64,000 nt of DNA from Halostreptopolyspora alba (GTDB lineage Bacteria > Actinomycetota > Actinomycetes > Streptosporangiales > Streptosporangiaceae): the NCBI GenBank assembly GCA_003725585.1, contig RJMB01000005.1, positions 164,107 through 228,106 on the forward strand. The letters run 5' to 3'. Positions 14,437 through 23,295 of this stretch are shown here, one piece after another. Positions within the stretch are counted from its first letter, which is position 1. Every line of letters begins with the position of its first letter. Both the position numbers and the translations under genes were made by a program. Below the pieces are notes generated by a model. The model was given only the letters and a program-made list of their open reading frames with translations, searched no databases and was not told the DNA's origin.

Positions 14437-15375
14437 ATGTCAGGGGACGTGGCGAAGCGGCGGCGGCTAGCCGCGGCGCTGCTGGGGCCGGAAGCGGTGC
14501 CCGAGCCGCAGCAGCCCCTCCACCGGGTCGTGCGCGGTGAGGTCATCGAGGCAGGCGCGCGCACGCTGCGCCTGGCGACCCCCAACGGTGAGGAGACGTT
14601 GCTGCTCGCCGACACAGCCTCCCTCTGGCGCGGCGGCCCGGCCGCCCCGACCGAACTGAGGCCCGGCGACGACGTGGTGCTGCGGTGCGCGGCCGGCGGC
14701 CGGTGGGTCGCCGAACGCGTCTGGGCGCGCATCGCCCGCGTGACCGGGGTGATCCGCGGCCGATCCGGCGACGGTGTCGAGGTGGACGTGGGCCACGACC
14801 GCCCGAGCGCCACGGTGGTGATCGGCTACCGGGTGTCCGGGCGCATGGCGGTGCGCCACCCGGTTCTGGAACCCGGGTACCTGTTCGACGCCGTTGGGGT
14901 GTGGCGCGACGGCGTGGTACACGCGGTCCGTCCGGCCACCACCCAACCGCCCGTTCCGGTCGGGGAGCTGCGGCCGCGGCGTCGGCGGGAGAGCGGGCCA
15001 CGGGTCTCGGGCATGGTCTCGTGGTATGACCCGGCCGACGGCGACCCCGCCGCGGCCGGGGCACAGCTGGCCGGGGCCGCGTACCCGGCGCTCGACCCGG
15101 CCAGCGACTGCGGGTGCCCACCGGTCCGCGGCTGCCTCCCACTGCCGCTGATGTCCCTCGGGATGACGTTTTGGCTGCGCAACGACGACACCGGGGACAA
15201 CGCCGTTGTCCCCATCGTGGCCTGTGGCGCTCCCGCCGCCCACTTCTGCGACCGGTGCGCCGCCGGGGCCTCGGCGGAGAGCGGCCGGCTGGCGCGGCTG
15301 ACCCTGCTGAGCTTCGTGGCGCTCGGGGGCGACCCCGAGGTGGGGTGCTGCAACGCGACGATGACAACGGGGTGA
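14437..15375 (+). CDS. Cys-rich protein with N-terminal OB-like domain; MauE partner
   Basis: 312 aa, no named family recognised. Residues 25-170 are beta-rich (VVRGEVIEAGARTLRLATP, LRPGDDVVLRC, ARVTGVIRGRSGDGVEVDV), resembling DUF5666/OB-type repeats. The last 110 residues hold nine cysteines in the order CGC, GC, AC, CDRC and GCC, after a SWYDPADGD segment. Such clustering suggests disulfides or a metal/cofactor. No obvious signal peptide. ATG 14437 is preceded by GGGAGGG. Three bases separate it from a MauE/DoxX gene, so the pair probably acts together in thiol/disulfide chemistry. Confidence 0.75.
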   Translation: MSGDVAKRRRLAAALLGPEAVPEPQQPLHRVVRGEVIEAGARTLRLATPNGEETLLLADTASLWRGGPAAPTELRPGDDVVLRCAAGGRWVAERVWARIARVTGVIRGRSGDGVEVDVGHDRPSATVVIGYRVSGRMAVRHPVLEPGYLFDAVGVWRDGVVHAVRPATTQPPVPVGELRPRRRRESGPRVSGMVSWYDPADGDPAAAGAQLAGAAYPALDPASDCGCPPVRGCLPLPLMSLGMTFWLRNDDTGDNAVVPIVACGAPAAHFCDRCAAGASAESGRLARLTLLSFVALGGDPEVGCCNATMTTG

Positions 15376-15378
15376 GCC

Positions 15379-16245
15379 GTGCTCGACGCCATTCGTGACA
15401 CCCAGCTTCTGGTCGTCTCCCTGGTCCTGGTGCTGGGCGCGCTCGGCAAGTTCACCTCTCCGTTCTCGCGCGGCGCGGCGAGCCTGCTGCCCGTGTCGGC
15501 GCGCCGCTGGTTCACCCGGGCGCACGGTGCGGCGGAGGTGGTGGCCGCGGGGGTGCTGTTGACACTGACCGGCCCTGGGGGCGACACCGCCCGTGTTGCG
15601 ACCGCGACGCTCTTCGCCGGGGGTGTGGGCGTGCTGCTGGTGCTGCGTCGCCGGGACCCCGAGATGGGGTGCGGCTGTTTCGGTGGGCTGAGCACCACCC
15701 CGATCGGTTGGCGGGTGATCACGCGCGCCGCGTTGTTCGCGGTGGCCGCCGCCTCGACGGTCGGGCTGGACACATCGGGGTTCGGCGTGCTGGGCGCCCT
15801 CACCCCGTGGCACGGGATGACCATCGTCGCCGAGGTCGTGCTGCTGGTCGCGCTCTCCCCCGAGTCGCGGGAGCTCGCGGTGCGGCTGGGGCGTCGCGAC
15901 CCGTGCGAAACGCGTGTCGTCTCCGTGCGTGGCACGAGGACGCGGCTGATGTTGAGCGGCGTGTGGCGCGCCAACGCCGCGTTCTTGGTCAACCGGAGGC
16001 CGTTGGACGTGTGGCGTCGGGGGTGCTGGCGGTTCCTCCACTACTCCGGGCGTCGCCGTGGGCGGCCTGTGGATGTCGTGTTCGGCGTTCCGCTCCACGG
16101 GCGGGGGTCGGCGGTGCGTGTCGCCATCACCGACGCGGAGACCGGCGTGTCCCTGCCGGCGCTCGGGGCGACCCCGCCGGGTGAGCCGGAACCCCGGCCG
16201 TGGGGCGGCGCGGGCGCCGGCGGCGCCGGCGGTGGTTCGGGCTGA
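15379..16245 (+). CDS. MauE/DoxX-family redox-associated membrane protein
   Basis: 288 aa. Four to five N-terminal membrane helices (about 8-30, 50-85, 110-165), with the family's CxC motif as MGCGCFGGLS at about residue 96. MauE was named from methylamine dehydrogenase maturation, where it is linked to disulfide formation; DoxX/MauE proteins broadly handle thiol redox at the membrane. The cytoplasmic C-terminus (about 175-288) is Arg-rich then Gly-rich and is an unusual extension. GTG start, three bases after the Cys-rich gene. Confidence 0.8.
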   Translation: MLDAIRDTQLLVVSLVLVLGALGKFTSPFSRGAASLLPVSARRWFTRAHGAAEVVAAGVLLTLTGPGGDTARVATATLFAGGVGVLLVLRRRDPEMGCGCFGGLSTTPIGWRVITRAALFAVAAASTVGLDTSGFGVLGALTPWHGMTIVAEVVLLVALSPESRELAVRLGRRDPCETRVVSVRGTRTRLMLSGVWRANAAFLVNRRPLDVWRRGCWRFLHYSGRRRGRPVDVVFGVPLHGRGSAVRVAITDAETGVSLPALGATPPGEPEPRPWGGAGAGGAGGGSG

Positions 16246-16270
16246 GGCTCGACCCGGGGTGGTGGAGTCG

Positions 16271-16308
16271 CCTCGCCGGGCGTGACGTCACCGCCACGCC
16301 CGGCGAGG
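16271..16308. terminator. 14-bp perfect hairpin between convergent genes
   Basis: CCTCGCCGGGCGTG (16271-16284) pairs with CACGCCCGGCGAGG (16295-16308), loop of 10, between the MauE gene and the lipoprotein gene; bidirectional terminator. Confidence 0.8.
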
Positions 16309-16315
16309 TGGGGCC

Positions 16316-17074
16316 TCAGCTGAGGACCTCCTCCTCGCGCTCCACGGCGGACTGGGCGAACTCCAGCAGAGTCTCCTCGTTGCTGGGGTCCTCCTCCGCC
16401 CGGAGCATGCTCACGTTCGCGAGGCGGTCACCGTTGTGGTACACGATGTTGTACATGTGGATCGACTCCCCCTCGGCCGCCGCCTCGAGCACGTAGGCGC
16501 GGGAGTCGTCGCCGACCGTGTCCAGGTCGAGGTCCTTCAGGGTGTACGTCGTGGTCGATCCGTCCTCCGTGGTGGCCTCGTAGCTGGCGCACTCCTCGGG
16601 TGCCGCCGCCTCCACGGCCTTCTTCGCGGCCTGCTCGTCGAGCCTGACGAGCGTGTGCGAGATCGAGCCGTCCTCGCGGGGGTAGGTGGCCAGCGACGCG
16701 GGAGCCTCGCGGACCTCCGACGACTGCGCCCACCGGTCGACGGCGTCGGCGCACTCGGGCTTGTCCAGCTCCGTGGACTCGCGCAGCTCGGCGGTCTGCT
16801 GTGTGGTGCTGAGCTCGGCGTAGGTGCCCTGCTCGCTCTGCTCGGGGTCGGCCTTGGTCTCGTTGAACTCCACGAGCTGTGCCTGGTCCAGCTCGCTCGC
16901 GATCTCGGTGTCGGTCTTGGGCTCGGGCTCGGGCTCGGCGGAGCCGTCCTGCTCCTGGTCACCGGAGGAGCAGCCGGCGATACCGACGAGGAGGGCCGCG
17001 AGACCGGTGGCGGCGATCACCGGCCCGCGCGTGGGCCGTGGAGTTCGCGGCGTTGATGTCCGAAGGTGATGCAT
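16316..17074 (-). CDS. Sensor-like secreted lipoprotein
   Basis: 252 aa. Basic N-terminus, hydrophobic core and lipobox GIAGC (Cys35), followed by an acidic linker and a domain of alternating helices and strands ([75 protein letters not shown]). This resembles the PknH-sensor-like extracellular lipoproteins of actinobacteria; two cysteines (about 136 and 171) could form a disulfide. AGAGGAAAA precedes the ATG. Divergent from hisC. Confidence 0.75.
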   Translation of the reverse strand: MHHLRTSTPRTPRPTRGPVIAATGLAALLVGIAGCSSGDQEQDGSAEPEPEPKTDTEIASELDQAQLVEFNETKADPEQSEQGTYAELSTTQQTAELRESTELDKPECADAVDRWAQSSEVREAPASLATYPREDGSISHTLVRLDEQAAKKAVEAAAPEECASYEATTEDGSTTTYTLKDLDLDTVGDDSRAYVLEAAAEGESIHMYNIVYHNGDRLANVSMLRAEEDPSNEETLLEFAQSAVEREEEVLS

Positions 17075-17183
17075 GGTCGACTTTTTCCTCTACTGTGCGA
17101 AGAGCCGCTGGGGTCAACGGCGGATTTCCAGGGAGTATTCGCCGAGAGTAGTTTCGGCGTTGCACAGAGTATCGAGGAGGATC

Positions 17184-18272
17184 ATGGTCTCGGCGTCGAG
17201 TTCTCCATATTTTCGCGACGTTCTTGGAGCCATCCCCGGCTACCAGCCGGGACGCAAGATCGAGGGACCCGACGGGCGGTCGATCAAGCTCTCCTCCAAC
17301 GAGAGTCCCCACGGCCCACTGCCGTCGGTTCTCGACGCCGTCGCCGAGGCCGCGACGCTGCTCAACCGCTACCCCGACAGCGGGGCCGTCGAGCTGACAG
17401 CGGCCCTGGCCAACCGTTTCGACGTCCCGGAGGACCACCTGGCCCTCGGCGCGGGTTCCGTGGGGGTGCTGCAACAACTGCTCGAAGCCACCGCCGAACC
17501 GGGCACCGAGGTCGTCTACGCGTGGCGCTCGTTCGAGGCGTACCCGCTGCTCGCCGACCTGTCGGGCGCGACCTCGGTCCGGGTGCCGCTGAGCGAGGAG
17601 ACCCACGACCTCGACGCCCTGGCCGCGTCGATCACCGACCGGACCCGCGTGGTCCTGGTGTGCAACCCGAACAACCCCACCGGTACCGCGGTCCGCGAGG
17701 AGGCCCTGACCGCCTTCCTCGACCGCGTGCCCGACCATGTGCTGGTCGTGTTGGACGAGGCGTACCGCGAGTACGTCCGCGACCCGCGGGTGCCCGACGG
17801 TCTCACGCTGTACCCCGACCGCCCGAACGTCGCGGTGCTGCGGACGTTCTCGAAGGCGTACGGGCTGGCGGCGCTGCGCGTCGGCTTCCTCGTCGGGCAT
17901 CCGCACGTGGCCTCGGCCGTGCGCAAAACCATGGTGCCGTTCGCCGTGAACCACCTGGCCCAGGCCGCCGCCGTGGCGTCACTGGCCGCGGAGGACGAGC
18001 TGTCGCGGCGCGTGGAGGCCACGGTCAAGGAGCGCGAACGGGTGCGCGAGGCGCTGGTCGCCGACGGCTGGGTGGTTCCGCCCACCGAGGCCAACTTCGT
18101 GTGGCTGCGGCTGGGCCCGCACACGTCGGACTTCGCCGCCGCCTGCGAGGCCGCCGGGGTGGCGGTGCGCCCGTTCGCCGACGAGGGGGTGCGGATCAGC
18201 ATCGGAACGCCCGAGGAGAACGACGAACTGCTGGCCGTCGCGCACGCCTACCCCCGGCGCAACGGCGACTGA
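17184..18272 (+). CDS. hisC: Histidinol-phosphate aminotransferase
   Basis: PLP-dependent class I/II aminotransferase, 362 aa, converting imidazole-acetol phosphate to histidinol phosphate in histidine synthesis. Visible: [14 protein letters not shown] near the N-terminus, the NPNNPTGTA loop, DEAYREYV, and the PLP lysine in [16 protein letters not shown]. The ATG at 17184 follows GAGGAGG; the longer open frame upstream is not credible. It stands alone, so it may be a second hisC copy or an aromatic/phenylalanine-type paralogue. Confidence 0.88.
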   Translation: MVSASSSPYFRDVLGAIPGYQPGRKIEGPDGRSIKLSSNESPHGPLPSVLDAVAEAATLLNRYPDSGAVELTAALANRFDVPEDHLALGAGSVGVLQQLLEATAEPGTEVVYAWRSFEAYPLLADLSGATSVRVPLSEETHDLDALAASITDRTRVVLVCNPNNPTGTAVREEALTAFLDRVPDHVLVVLDEAYREYVRDPRVPDGLTLYPDRPNVAVLRTFSKAYGLAALRVGFLVGHPHVASAVRKTMVPFAVNHLAQAAAVASLAAEDELSRRVEATVKERERVREALVADGWVVPPTEANFVWLRLGPHTSDFAAACEAAGVAVRPFADEGVRISIGTPEENDELLAVAHAYPRRNGD

Positions 18273-18332
18273 ACGACACCCCCGGACGGGCCGAGTGAGT
18301 CCGACCGAACCGCGGTCCCAGCTGACCGAAAA

Positions 18333-18364
18333 GGGGTCCGGGAGGTGTCCGCCTCCCGGACCCC
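18333..18364. terminator. 13-bp perfect hairpin, convergent hisC/regulator
   Basis: GGGGTCCGGGAGG pairs with CCTCCCGGACCCC, 6-base loop, preceded by AAAA on the plus strand so that the minus-strand transcript ends in TTTT; bidirectional. Confidence 0.85.
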
Positions 18365-18380
18365 TACGGTGTTCCCCGGG

Positions 18381-19703
18381 TCACTTGCCGGCTTTGTCCT
18401 TGTCGATCTTCTCCACGATCAACCGGTACAACTGGCGCGGCCGGCCCGGCTGCAGGGTCCGGTTCGGCGGCAGCGGCCAGGCCAGCCCCTCCTCGACCAG
18501 GGTGCGTAGCAGCCGCCGGGCCGTGCGCGGCGTGACGCCCAACATCCGTCCCGCGTTCTCGGCGTCGACCACCAGAGGGCCGTCCTCCTCGGCGATCTTC
18601 TCCGACAGCCGCAACAGGGTCTCGCGCCCCTTGGTCCGCAGTGGTTCCGGCGTCTGCTGGCGCTGTGGCGCGCGCTGCGCGGGAACCAGGGAGCGCCCCT
18701 CGCGGTCCACCGCGAAGCTCTGCCGCGTGGCCTGTGCCCGACTCAGCGCGGCACGCGCGTGGCTCTCGGCGTCCTGGGTGGTGCGTCCCATGCCGATCCC
18801 GACCTCGATGGCGATACCGAGCTCGGCCTTGATCCGCTCCACGAACGGTGGCTGCCGGAACCCCTCGGTGGCTGACACCAGCGACCCCCGTGTCGCGGTG
18901 ACCATGAACGTGTGGTCGTCCACGGGGTGCGCGGTCGCGTTGATCCGATGCGCCTCCTGCAACAGCAGGCGTTGCAGCGCCAGCCGGAGCTCGTCGCGCC
19001 AGTAACGCGGGGTCGAACGGCGGGTGGAGTCACGCAGCGTGGGGACGTCCACGACCACGACCCCCAGCTGGGCCTCCTCCAGCCGGTGGTGCGCGCCGAG
19101 CAGCCCGGCGGTCTGTAGGGCGCTGCGCACCCCCGCGTTGGTGGGGCGCAGCCGCATCACCGGCACGCCGATGGCCTCCAACCGCTCGGCCACCCCCCGC
19201 ACGCAGGTGATGGCCATCCTGGTGACCTTGCGTCGCCACAACCCCTCGTGAAACGAGGTCAACTGTGAGGTGCTGGTCAGCTCCTCGTGGACGTGGATCC
19301 CGTCGACCGGAAGGTCCACCTCGGAGTACGCCTCGACGACGTCGGACCGCCCGAGGACGTCGAGACTCGCTCTGGTGGGGTCGAGTCTCTCGTCCAGGGT
19401 GGCCCGCAGCAGCGCCTCGTGCAGGCTGGCGCCACCGAGAGGTACGTACGTGGCGGGCATGGTCAACACGCCGGCCTTACGCGCGAACTCGTAGGGGACG
19501 GGACTCGCGAAGAGGTAGGCGTCGATCGCGGATCCCAGGCGCAGTACCTTGTCGGTCGCCTCTTGCTCGTCTCGATAGGCGGCGGCGATGAGTCTGGCGT
19601 TGAGGGGGCCTGTGGACCCGGACCCCATGAGCATGACACGCTCGACCACCTCATGAGGCCCGATTACACCAATTGTCAAATCGCCAGTACGCTGCGCACT
19701 CAC
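18381..19703 (-). CDS. GGDEF-like transcriptional regulator with C-terminal HTH
   Basis: 440 aa. An N-terminal alpha/beta receiver-like part (TIGVIGPHEVVERVMLMG, ATYVPLGGASLHEAL), a middle region with a GGDEF/GTP-cyclohydrolase-III-like half (ELGIAIEVGIGMGRTTQDAESHARAALSRA in parts), and a C-terminal winged helix (NAGRMLGVTPRTARRLLRTLVEEGLA). The canonical GGDEF signature is absent, so cyclic-di-GMP synthesis is unlikely; the layout resembles the actinobacterial MurA-neighbour regulators. It lies directly downstream of murA on the same strand but 197 bases away. Confidence 0.65.
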   Translation of the reverse strand: MSAQRTGDLTIGVIGPHEVVERVMLMGSGSTGPLNARLIAAAYRDEQEATDKVLRLGSAIDAYLFASPVPYEFARKAGVLTMPATYVPLGGASLHEALLRATLDERLDPTRASLDVLGRSDVVEAYSEVDLPVDGIHVHEELTSTSQLTSFHEGLWRRKVTRMAITCVRGVAERLEAIGVPVMRLRPTNAGVRSALQTAGLLGAHHRLEEAQLGVVVVDVPTLRDSTRRSTPRYWRDELRLALQRLLLQEAHRINATAHPVDDHTFMVTATRGSLVSATEGFRQPPFVERIKAELGIAIEVGIGMGRTTQDAESHARAALSRAQATRQSFAVDREGRSLVPAQRAPQRQQTPEPLRTKGRETLLRLSEKIAEEDGPLVVDAENAGRMLGVTPRTARRLLRTLVEEGLAWPLPPNRTLQPGRPRQLYRLIVEKIDKDKAGK

Positions 19704-19900
19704 CTCGGGTCGCTCCCCGCTACCATTCCACGTTCTTCACTATGTGCGCCCACTGGTTTCCCGAAACTGATTCCTGTCACGGCACGATTGCCGAGATCGT
19801 ACCCATTGTGCGGGGCGAATGAAGATCGTTTCGCACAGAACACCGGACCGCCGAGCGCGCGGGAGATCCCACACCCCGGCGTGAACTGGGCTTCTTCCGG

Positions 19901-21196
19901 CTAAGCGGAATCAACGCGTGCCACGTCGGCGCCCAACGCGGACAGCCGGGAAGCGAACTGTGCGTGACCACGATCCACAAGGTAGCCCGGAGCGACGATG
20001 GTGTCACCTTCGGCCACCAGGCCCGCCAGGACCAGGGCCGCCCCGGTGCGTAGGTCGTGGGCGACCACCTCGGCGCCCCGAAGCCTCGTCGCGCCGTGCA
20101 CGATGGCCCGGGTGCCTTCGACCTCGATCTTGGCGCCCATCTTGTTCAACTCGTCGGCCAGCGCGAACCGGCCGTCGTAGATGGCCTCGTGGATATAGCT
20201 CTCGCCCTCCGCGAGCGCCGCCAGCGCCACCAGGGGGGACTGCAGGTCGGTGGCGAACCCGGGGTACGGCGAGGTGACCGCGTTGATGGGGCGCAGCGCC
20301 TTGTCGGGGTCTCGGTGGACGTGCAGCACCGCTCCCTGCTGGGCGAACTCGACCCCCATCTGCTCGAGCTTCCAGCGCGCGACGCCCAGGTGCTCCAGGT
20401 GGGCCCCGACCAGGCTGACGTCGCCGCCGGTGGCGGCGGTCATCATCGCGAAGACCCCGGCGTCGATCCGGTCGGACATGATCGTGTGCTCGACGGCGGT
20501 CAGCTCCTCGACCCCCTCGACCGTGATGAAACCGGTGCCGCCACCCGAGATCTTGGCCCCCATCCGGGTGAGGAAGTCGATGACGTCGAGGACCTCGGGC
20601 TCCAGGGCGGCGTGCTCGATCACCGTGGTGCCGGGCGCGAGCACCGCGGCCATGATCAGGTTCTCGGTGCCGGTGTGTGAGGGGGTGTCGAGGTAGAGGT
20701 GCCCGCCACGCAGATTCTGGGCCTCGACACTGATGTGGTTCCGGGCGGCGTCCTCGGTCACGTTGGCGCCGAGCCGGGCGAACCCGCGATAGTGGAAGTC
20801 GAGGTTGCGGCTTCCGAGGTTGCAGCCGCCGACCCCCTCGATCAGGGCCTGGCCGGTGCGGTGCATGAGCGCGGGGACGAAGAGCACGGAGCCGCGGAAC
20901 CGCGACGCGATGTCCGCGGGGAGCACGGCCCGGTTCGGGTCGTTGAGTTCGGAGGCGTCGATGACGACCGTGCGCTCGGTCTCGTGGAACTGCACCTTGG
21001 CGCCGATATGCTCGGCGAGCTCCAGCGCGCGGTGGACGTCCTCGATGATCGGGACGTTGCGCAGTACGGTACGTCCCTTCGCCGCGAGCAGGGCGGCACC
21101 GATCATTGGCAGGACGGCGTTCTTCGCACCCTGGATGAACGCGGTCCCGTTGAGGGGGCGGCCGCCACGGACGCGGTAACGAACCTCCTGGCCCAT
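19901..21196 (-). CDS. murA: UDP-N-acetylglucosamine 1-carboxyvinyltransferase
   Basis: Transfers enolpyruvate from PEP to UDP-GlcNAc, first committed step of peptidoglycan synthesis. 431 aa. Visible: GAKNAVLPMIGAALL near the N-terminus, the loop cysteine in GVGGCNLGSRNLDFHY (the residue attacked by fosfomycin in MurA enzymes), and TSPYPGFATDLQ around the catalytic aspartate. Two ATGs lie 6 bases apart; GAAGGAG is correctly spaced only for the second (21196). Next gene on the strand downstream of the purine genes but separated by 465 bases and a terminator. Confidence 0.92.
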   Translation of the reverse strand: MGQEVRYRVRGGRPLNGTAFIQGAKNAVLPMIGAALLAAKGRTVLRNVPIIEDVHRALELAEHIGAKVQFHETERTVVIDASELNDPNRAVLPADIASRFRGSVLFVPALMHRTGQALIEGVGGCNLGSRNLDFHYRGFARLGANVTEDAARNHISVEAQNLRGGHLYLDTPSHTGTENLIMAAVLAPGTTVIEHAALEPEVLDVIDFLTRMGAKISGGGTGFITVEGVEELTAVEHTIMSDRIDAGVFAMMTAATGGDVSLVGAHLEHLGVARWKLEQMGVEFAQQGAVLHVHRDPDKALRPINAVTSPYPGFATDLQSPLVALAALAEGESYIHEAIYDGRFALADELNKMGAKIEVEGTRAIVHGATRLRGAEVVAHDLRTGAALVLAGLVAEGDTIVAPGYLVDRGHAQFASRLSALGADVARVDSA

Positions 21197-21661
21197 GCTC
21201 ATGCTCCTTCGTGAGGCGGATGTAAGGGGTCGTACTCGTCAACGTCGTCGGGTCTGCCTGTGCGTACTTGAGATGTGGTTTCCACGCGGACGGTTCCGAC
21301 GAGAACGGCGCAACCTCGAAGCCACCGGCATCGATCCGCGACAGACTCTATAGCAACACATACCGCGTGACCGGCGAATCTCACCGCCGGCGAGGTGGTG
21401 AATGGATTACCGAGCCGTGAGAACACACTGGCCAGCTGATGGAGCGGAGTGCGCCCATCGTGGACACGTTCAGGGCGTGGGGAGGAAGCCAGCCCGACGC
21501 GAGGACGGGTACCACTGTATGCCCTGCCCGGAGCGCTCCAGGCCAGCGTGACGCGATTCACCGGCGTGGCGGTGCGGACATCGCTCCCGGTACCGGAGTG
21601 GGGCCACGGTGGGTCACGCCCGCTGGCCCGCGCGGGCCAGCGGGCCGACCGGCGGCGGCTC
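21197..21661. other. murA upstream region and purB terminator
   Basis: 465 bases. The right end holds a perfect 26-bp palindrome at 21619-21644 (arms of 13, centre GCCCGC/GCGGGC) right after the purB stop, best read as the purB terminator. The remainder (21197-21440) must carry the murA promoter; no clear -35/-10 pair stands out. No gene seen. Confidence 0.6.
21619..21644. terminator. purB terminator palindrome
   Basis: CCCGCTGGCCCGC immediately followed by its reverse complement; 18 bases downstream of the purB stop. Confidence 0.75.
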
Positions 21662-22969
21662 CTACGCGAGCGCCTTCAGCCGGTCGAAGACGGGGTCGAG
21701 GCGCGCCACGAAACGTTCGGGACGGCACACCTCGTCGAGGCGGTCCTCGTCCAGAGTGACCCCCCGCTCGACGGCCTCCGCGCGCAGCGTCTCCCGGAAC
21801 GGCGTGGCCGTCTCCCAGGTCCGCATGGCGGCCGCCTGCACGAGGGCGTAGACGTCCTCACGCGACATGCCGGTCTCGATGAGCTCCGACACCACCGTCG
21901 ACGAGTAGATGAGCCCGTTCGTGGCGTTGAGGTTGGCCCGCATCCGGTCGACGTCGACCACCAGCCCGGAGACCAGCCTGGTGGTCAGGTTCAGCAGATA
22001 GTCGGTCGCGATCGCGGCGTCGGGAAGGGAGATGCGCTCCGTGGAGGAGTGCGAGATGTCGCGCTCGTGCCAGAGCGCGATCCCCTCCATCACCGGAACG
22101 ATCTGCGCGCGTACGTTGCGTGCCATACCGCAGATCCGCTCCGACATGATCGGGTTCTTCTTGTGCGGCATGGCGCTGGAGCCCTTCTGGCCCGAGCCGA
22201 ACGGCTCCCACAGCTCGCGTACCTCGGTGCGCTGGCCGTGCCGCACCTCCAGCGCGATCGCCTCGCACACGCCCGCGGTGATCGCCAGGGCCGACACCCA
22301 TTCGGAGATGCCGTCCCGCAGCACCACCTGGGTGGAGACGTCGGCGGGCCGCAGCCCGAGCTGTTCGGCGACGTGGGACTCCACGGCCGGGTCGATGTTG
22401 GAGTACGTGCCCACGGGGCCGGAGATCGCCATCACCCCGACGGCCTCGCGCGCGCGGCGCAACCGGTCGCGGGAGCGCGCCATGCCGAAGGCGAAGTCCG
22501 CCATCCGGTGACCCCACACGTCGGGCTCGCCGTGGATCCCGTGGGTGCGGCCGACCCGCAGTGTCTGCCGGTGCTTCAGCGCGTGCTCGCGCAGTGTCGC
22601 GACGAGCCTGTCGGCCTTGTCGAGCAGGATGTCGGTGGCCTCGACCAGCTGGGCCGCGAGCGCGGTGTCCAGCAGGTCGGAGGAGGTCATGCCGAAGTGC
22701 ACCCAGGCGGCGGCGTCACGCGGCTCGGTGTTGTCGGCCCACGCGGTGAGGAAGGCGATGACATCGTGGTGGGTGACCTCCTCGATCTCGGCCACCCGTT
22801 CGGGTGTTGGGGGCGGCGCCGCGCGCACCGGCTCCACGGCGTCGGCGGGCACGGTGCCCGCGTCGGCGTGTGCCTCCAGCACCAGGGTCTCGACCCGGCA
22901 CCAGAGCTCGTACTTGTGGGCGTCGCTGAAGACACGCCCCATCTCGGGAAGGGTGTAGCGCTCGATCAC
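21662..22969 (-). CDS. purB: Adenylosuccinate lyase
   Basis: Acts twice in purine synthesis (SAICAR to AICAR, and adenylosuccinate to AMP). 435 aa from the GTG at 22969 (IERYTLPEMGRVFSD); the longer open frame starts in GC-rich leader. Fumarase/aspartase superfamily signature is present: GSSAMPHKKNPIMSE, and TSSDLLDTALA and the HDVIAFL region hold the substrate-binding and catalytic residues. Follows purD and a possible small ORF on the same strand. Confidence 0.95.
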   Translation of the reverse strand: MIERYTLPEMGRVFSDAHKYELWCRVETLVLEAHADAGTVPADAVEPVRAAPPPTPERVAEIEEVTHHDVIAFLTAWADNTEPRDAAAWVHFGMTSSDLLDTALAAQLVEATDILLDKADRLVATLREHALKHRQTLRVGRTHGIHGEPDVWGHRMADFAFGMARSRDRLRRAREAVGVMAISGPVGTYSNIDPAVESHVAEQLGLRPADVSTQVVLRDGISEWVSALAITAGVCEAIALEVRHGQRTEVRELWEPFGSGQKGSSAMPHKKNPIMSERICGMARNVRAQIVPVMEGIALWHERDISHSSTERISLPDAAIATDYLLNLTTRLVSGLVVDVDRMRANLNATNGLIYSSTVVSELIETGMSREDVYALVQAAAMRTWETATPFRETLRAEAVERGVTLDEDRLDEVCRPERFVARLDPVFDRLKALA

Positions 22970-23003
22970 GCACACATCTTCGCAGGTTCGAAAAGGGGTG
23001 GGG

Positions 23004-23201
23004 TCACCCGAGTCGCGCGGTTGTGGAGGGGCGGGCGGGAGGGGGCTGGTTCTCGGTGCCGTCGGCCCCGTGGTGTCGGACGGTCTCCCACTCACAGCGG
23101 ACCAGGGGCTGACCAAGAGGACACCCGACGGTCTCGTCGAACTCGACAGGGTCCCCCGGGGCGAGGCCAGCGGATCGCGGGTCGGCTACCGGGATCGTCA
23201 C
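23004..23201 (-). CDS. Possible small protein between purD and purB
   Basis: 65 codons from a GTG at 23201: MTIPVADPRSAGLAPGDPVE, then FDETVGCPLGQPLVRCEWETV. Codon positions are typical of the window, the N-terminal part looks like a small beta barrel with two cysteines, and the ORF fits neatly in the gap of an apparent operon (94 bases after purD, 34 before purB). No recognised family; ribosome binding site weak. Confidence 0.4.
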   Translation of the reverse strand: MTIPVADPRSAGLAPGDPVEFDETVGCPLGQPLVRCEWETVRHHGADGTENQPPPARPSTTARLG

Positions 23202-23295
23202 GTTCCGAGGATGGGTGTCGACGGTGAGAACCTGTCAGACGTGATCGACAGGGGGATCCCCGGCCCCGCGGACACCCGGCGCGCCCTTCGGGGCC

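Noticed and set aside
14467..16098. 543-codon minus-strand open frame
   Set aside because: Antisense to the Cys-rich and MauE genes; no protein-like pattern.
21449..23227. 592-codon plus-strand open frame
   Set aside because: Antisense to purB, which is clearly coding; His/Arg/Asp-rich sequence typical of shadow frames.
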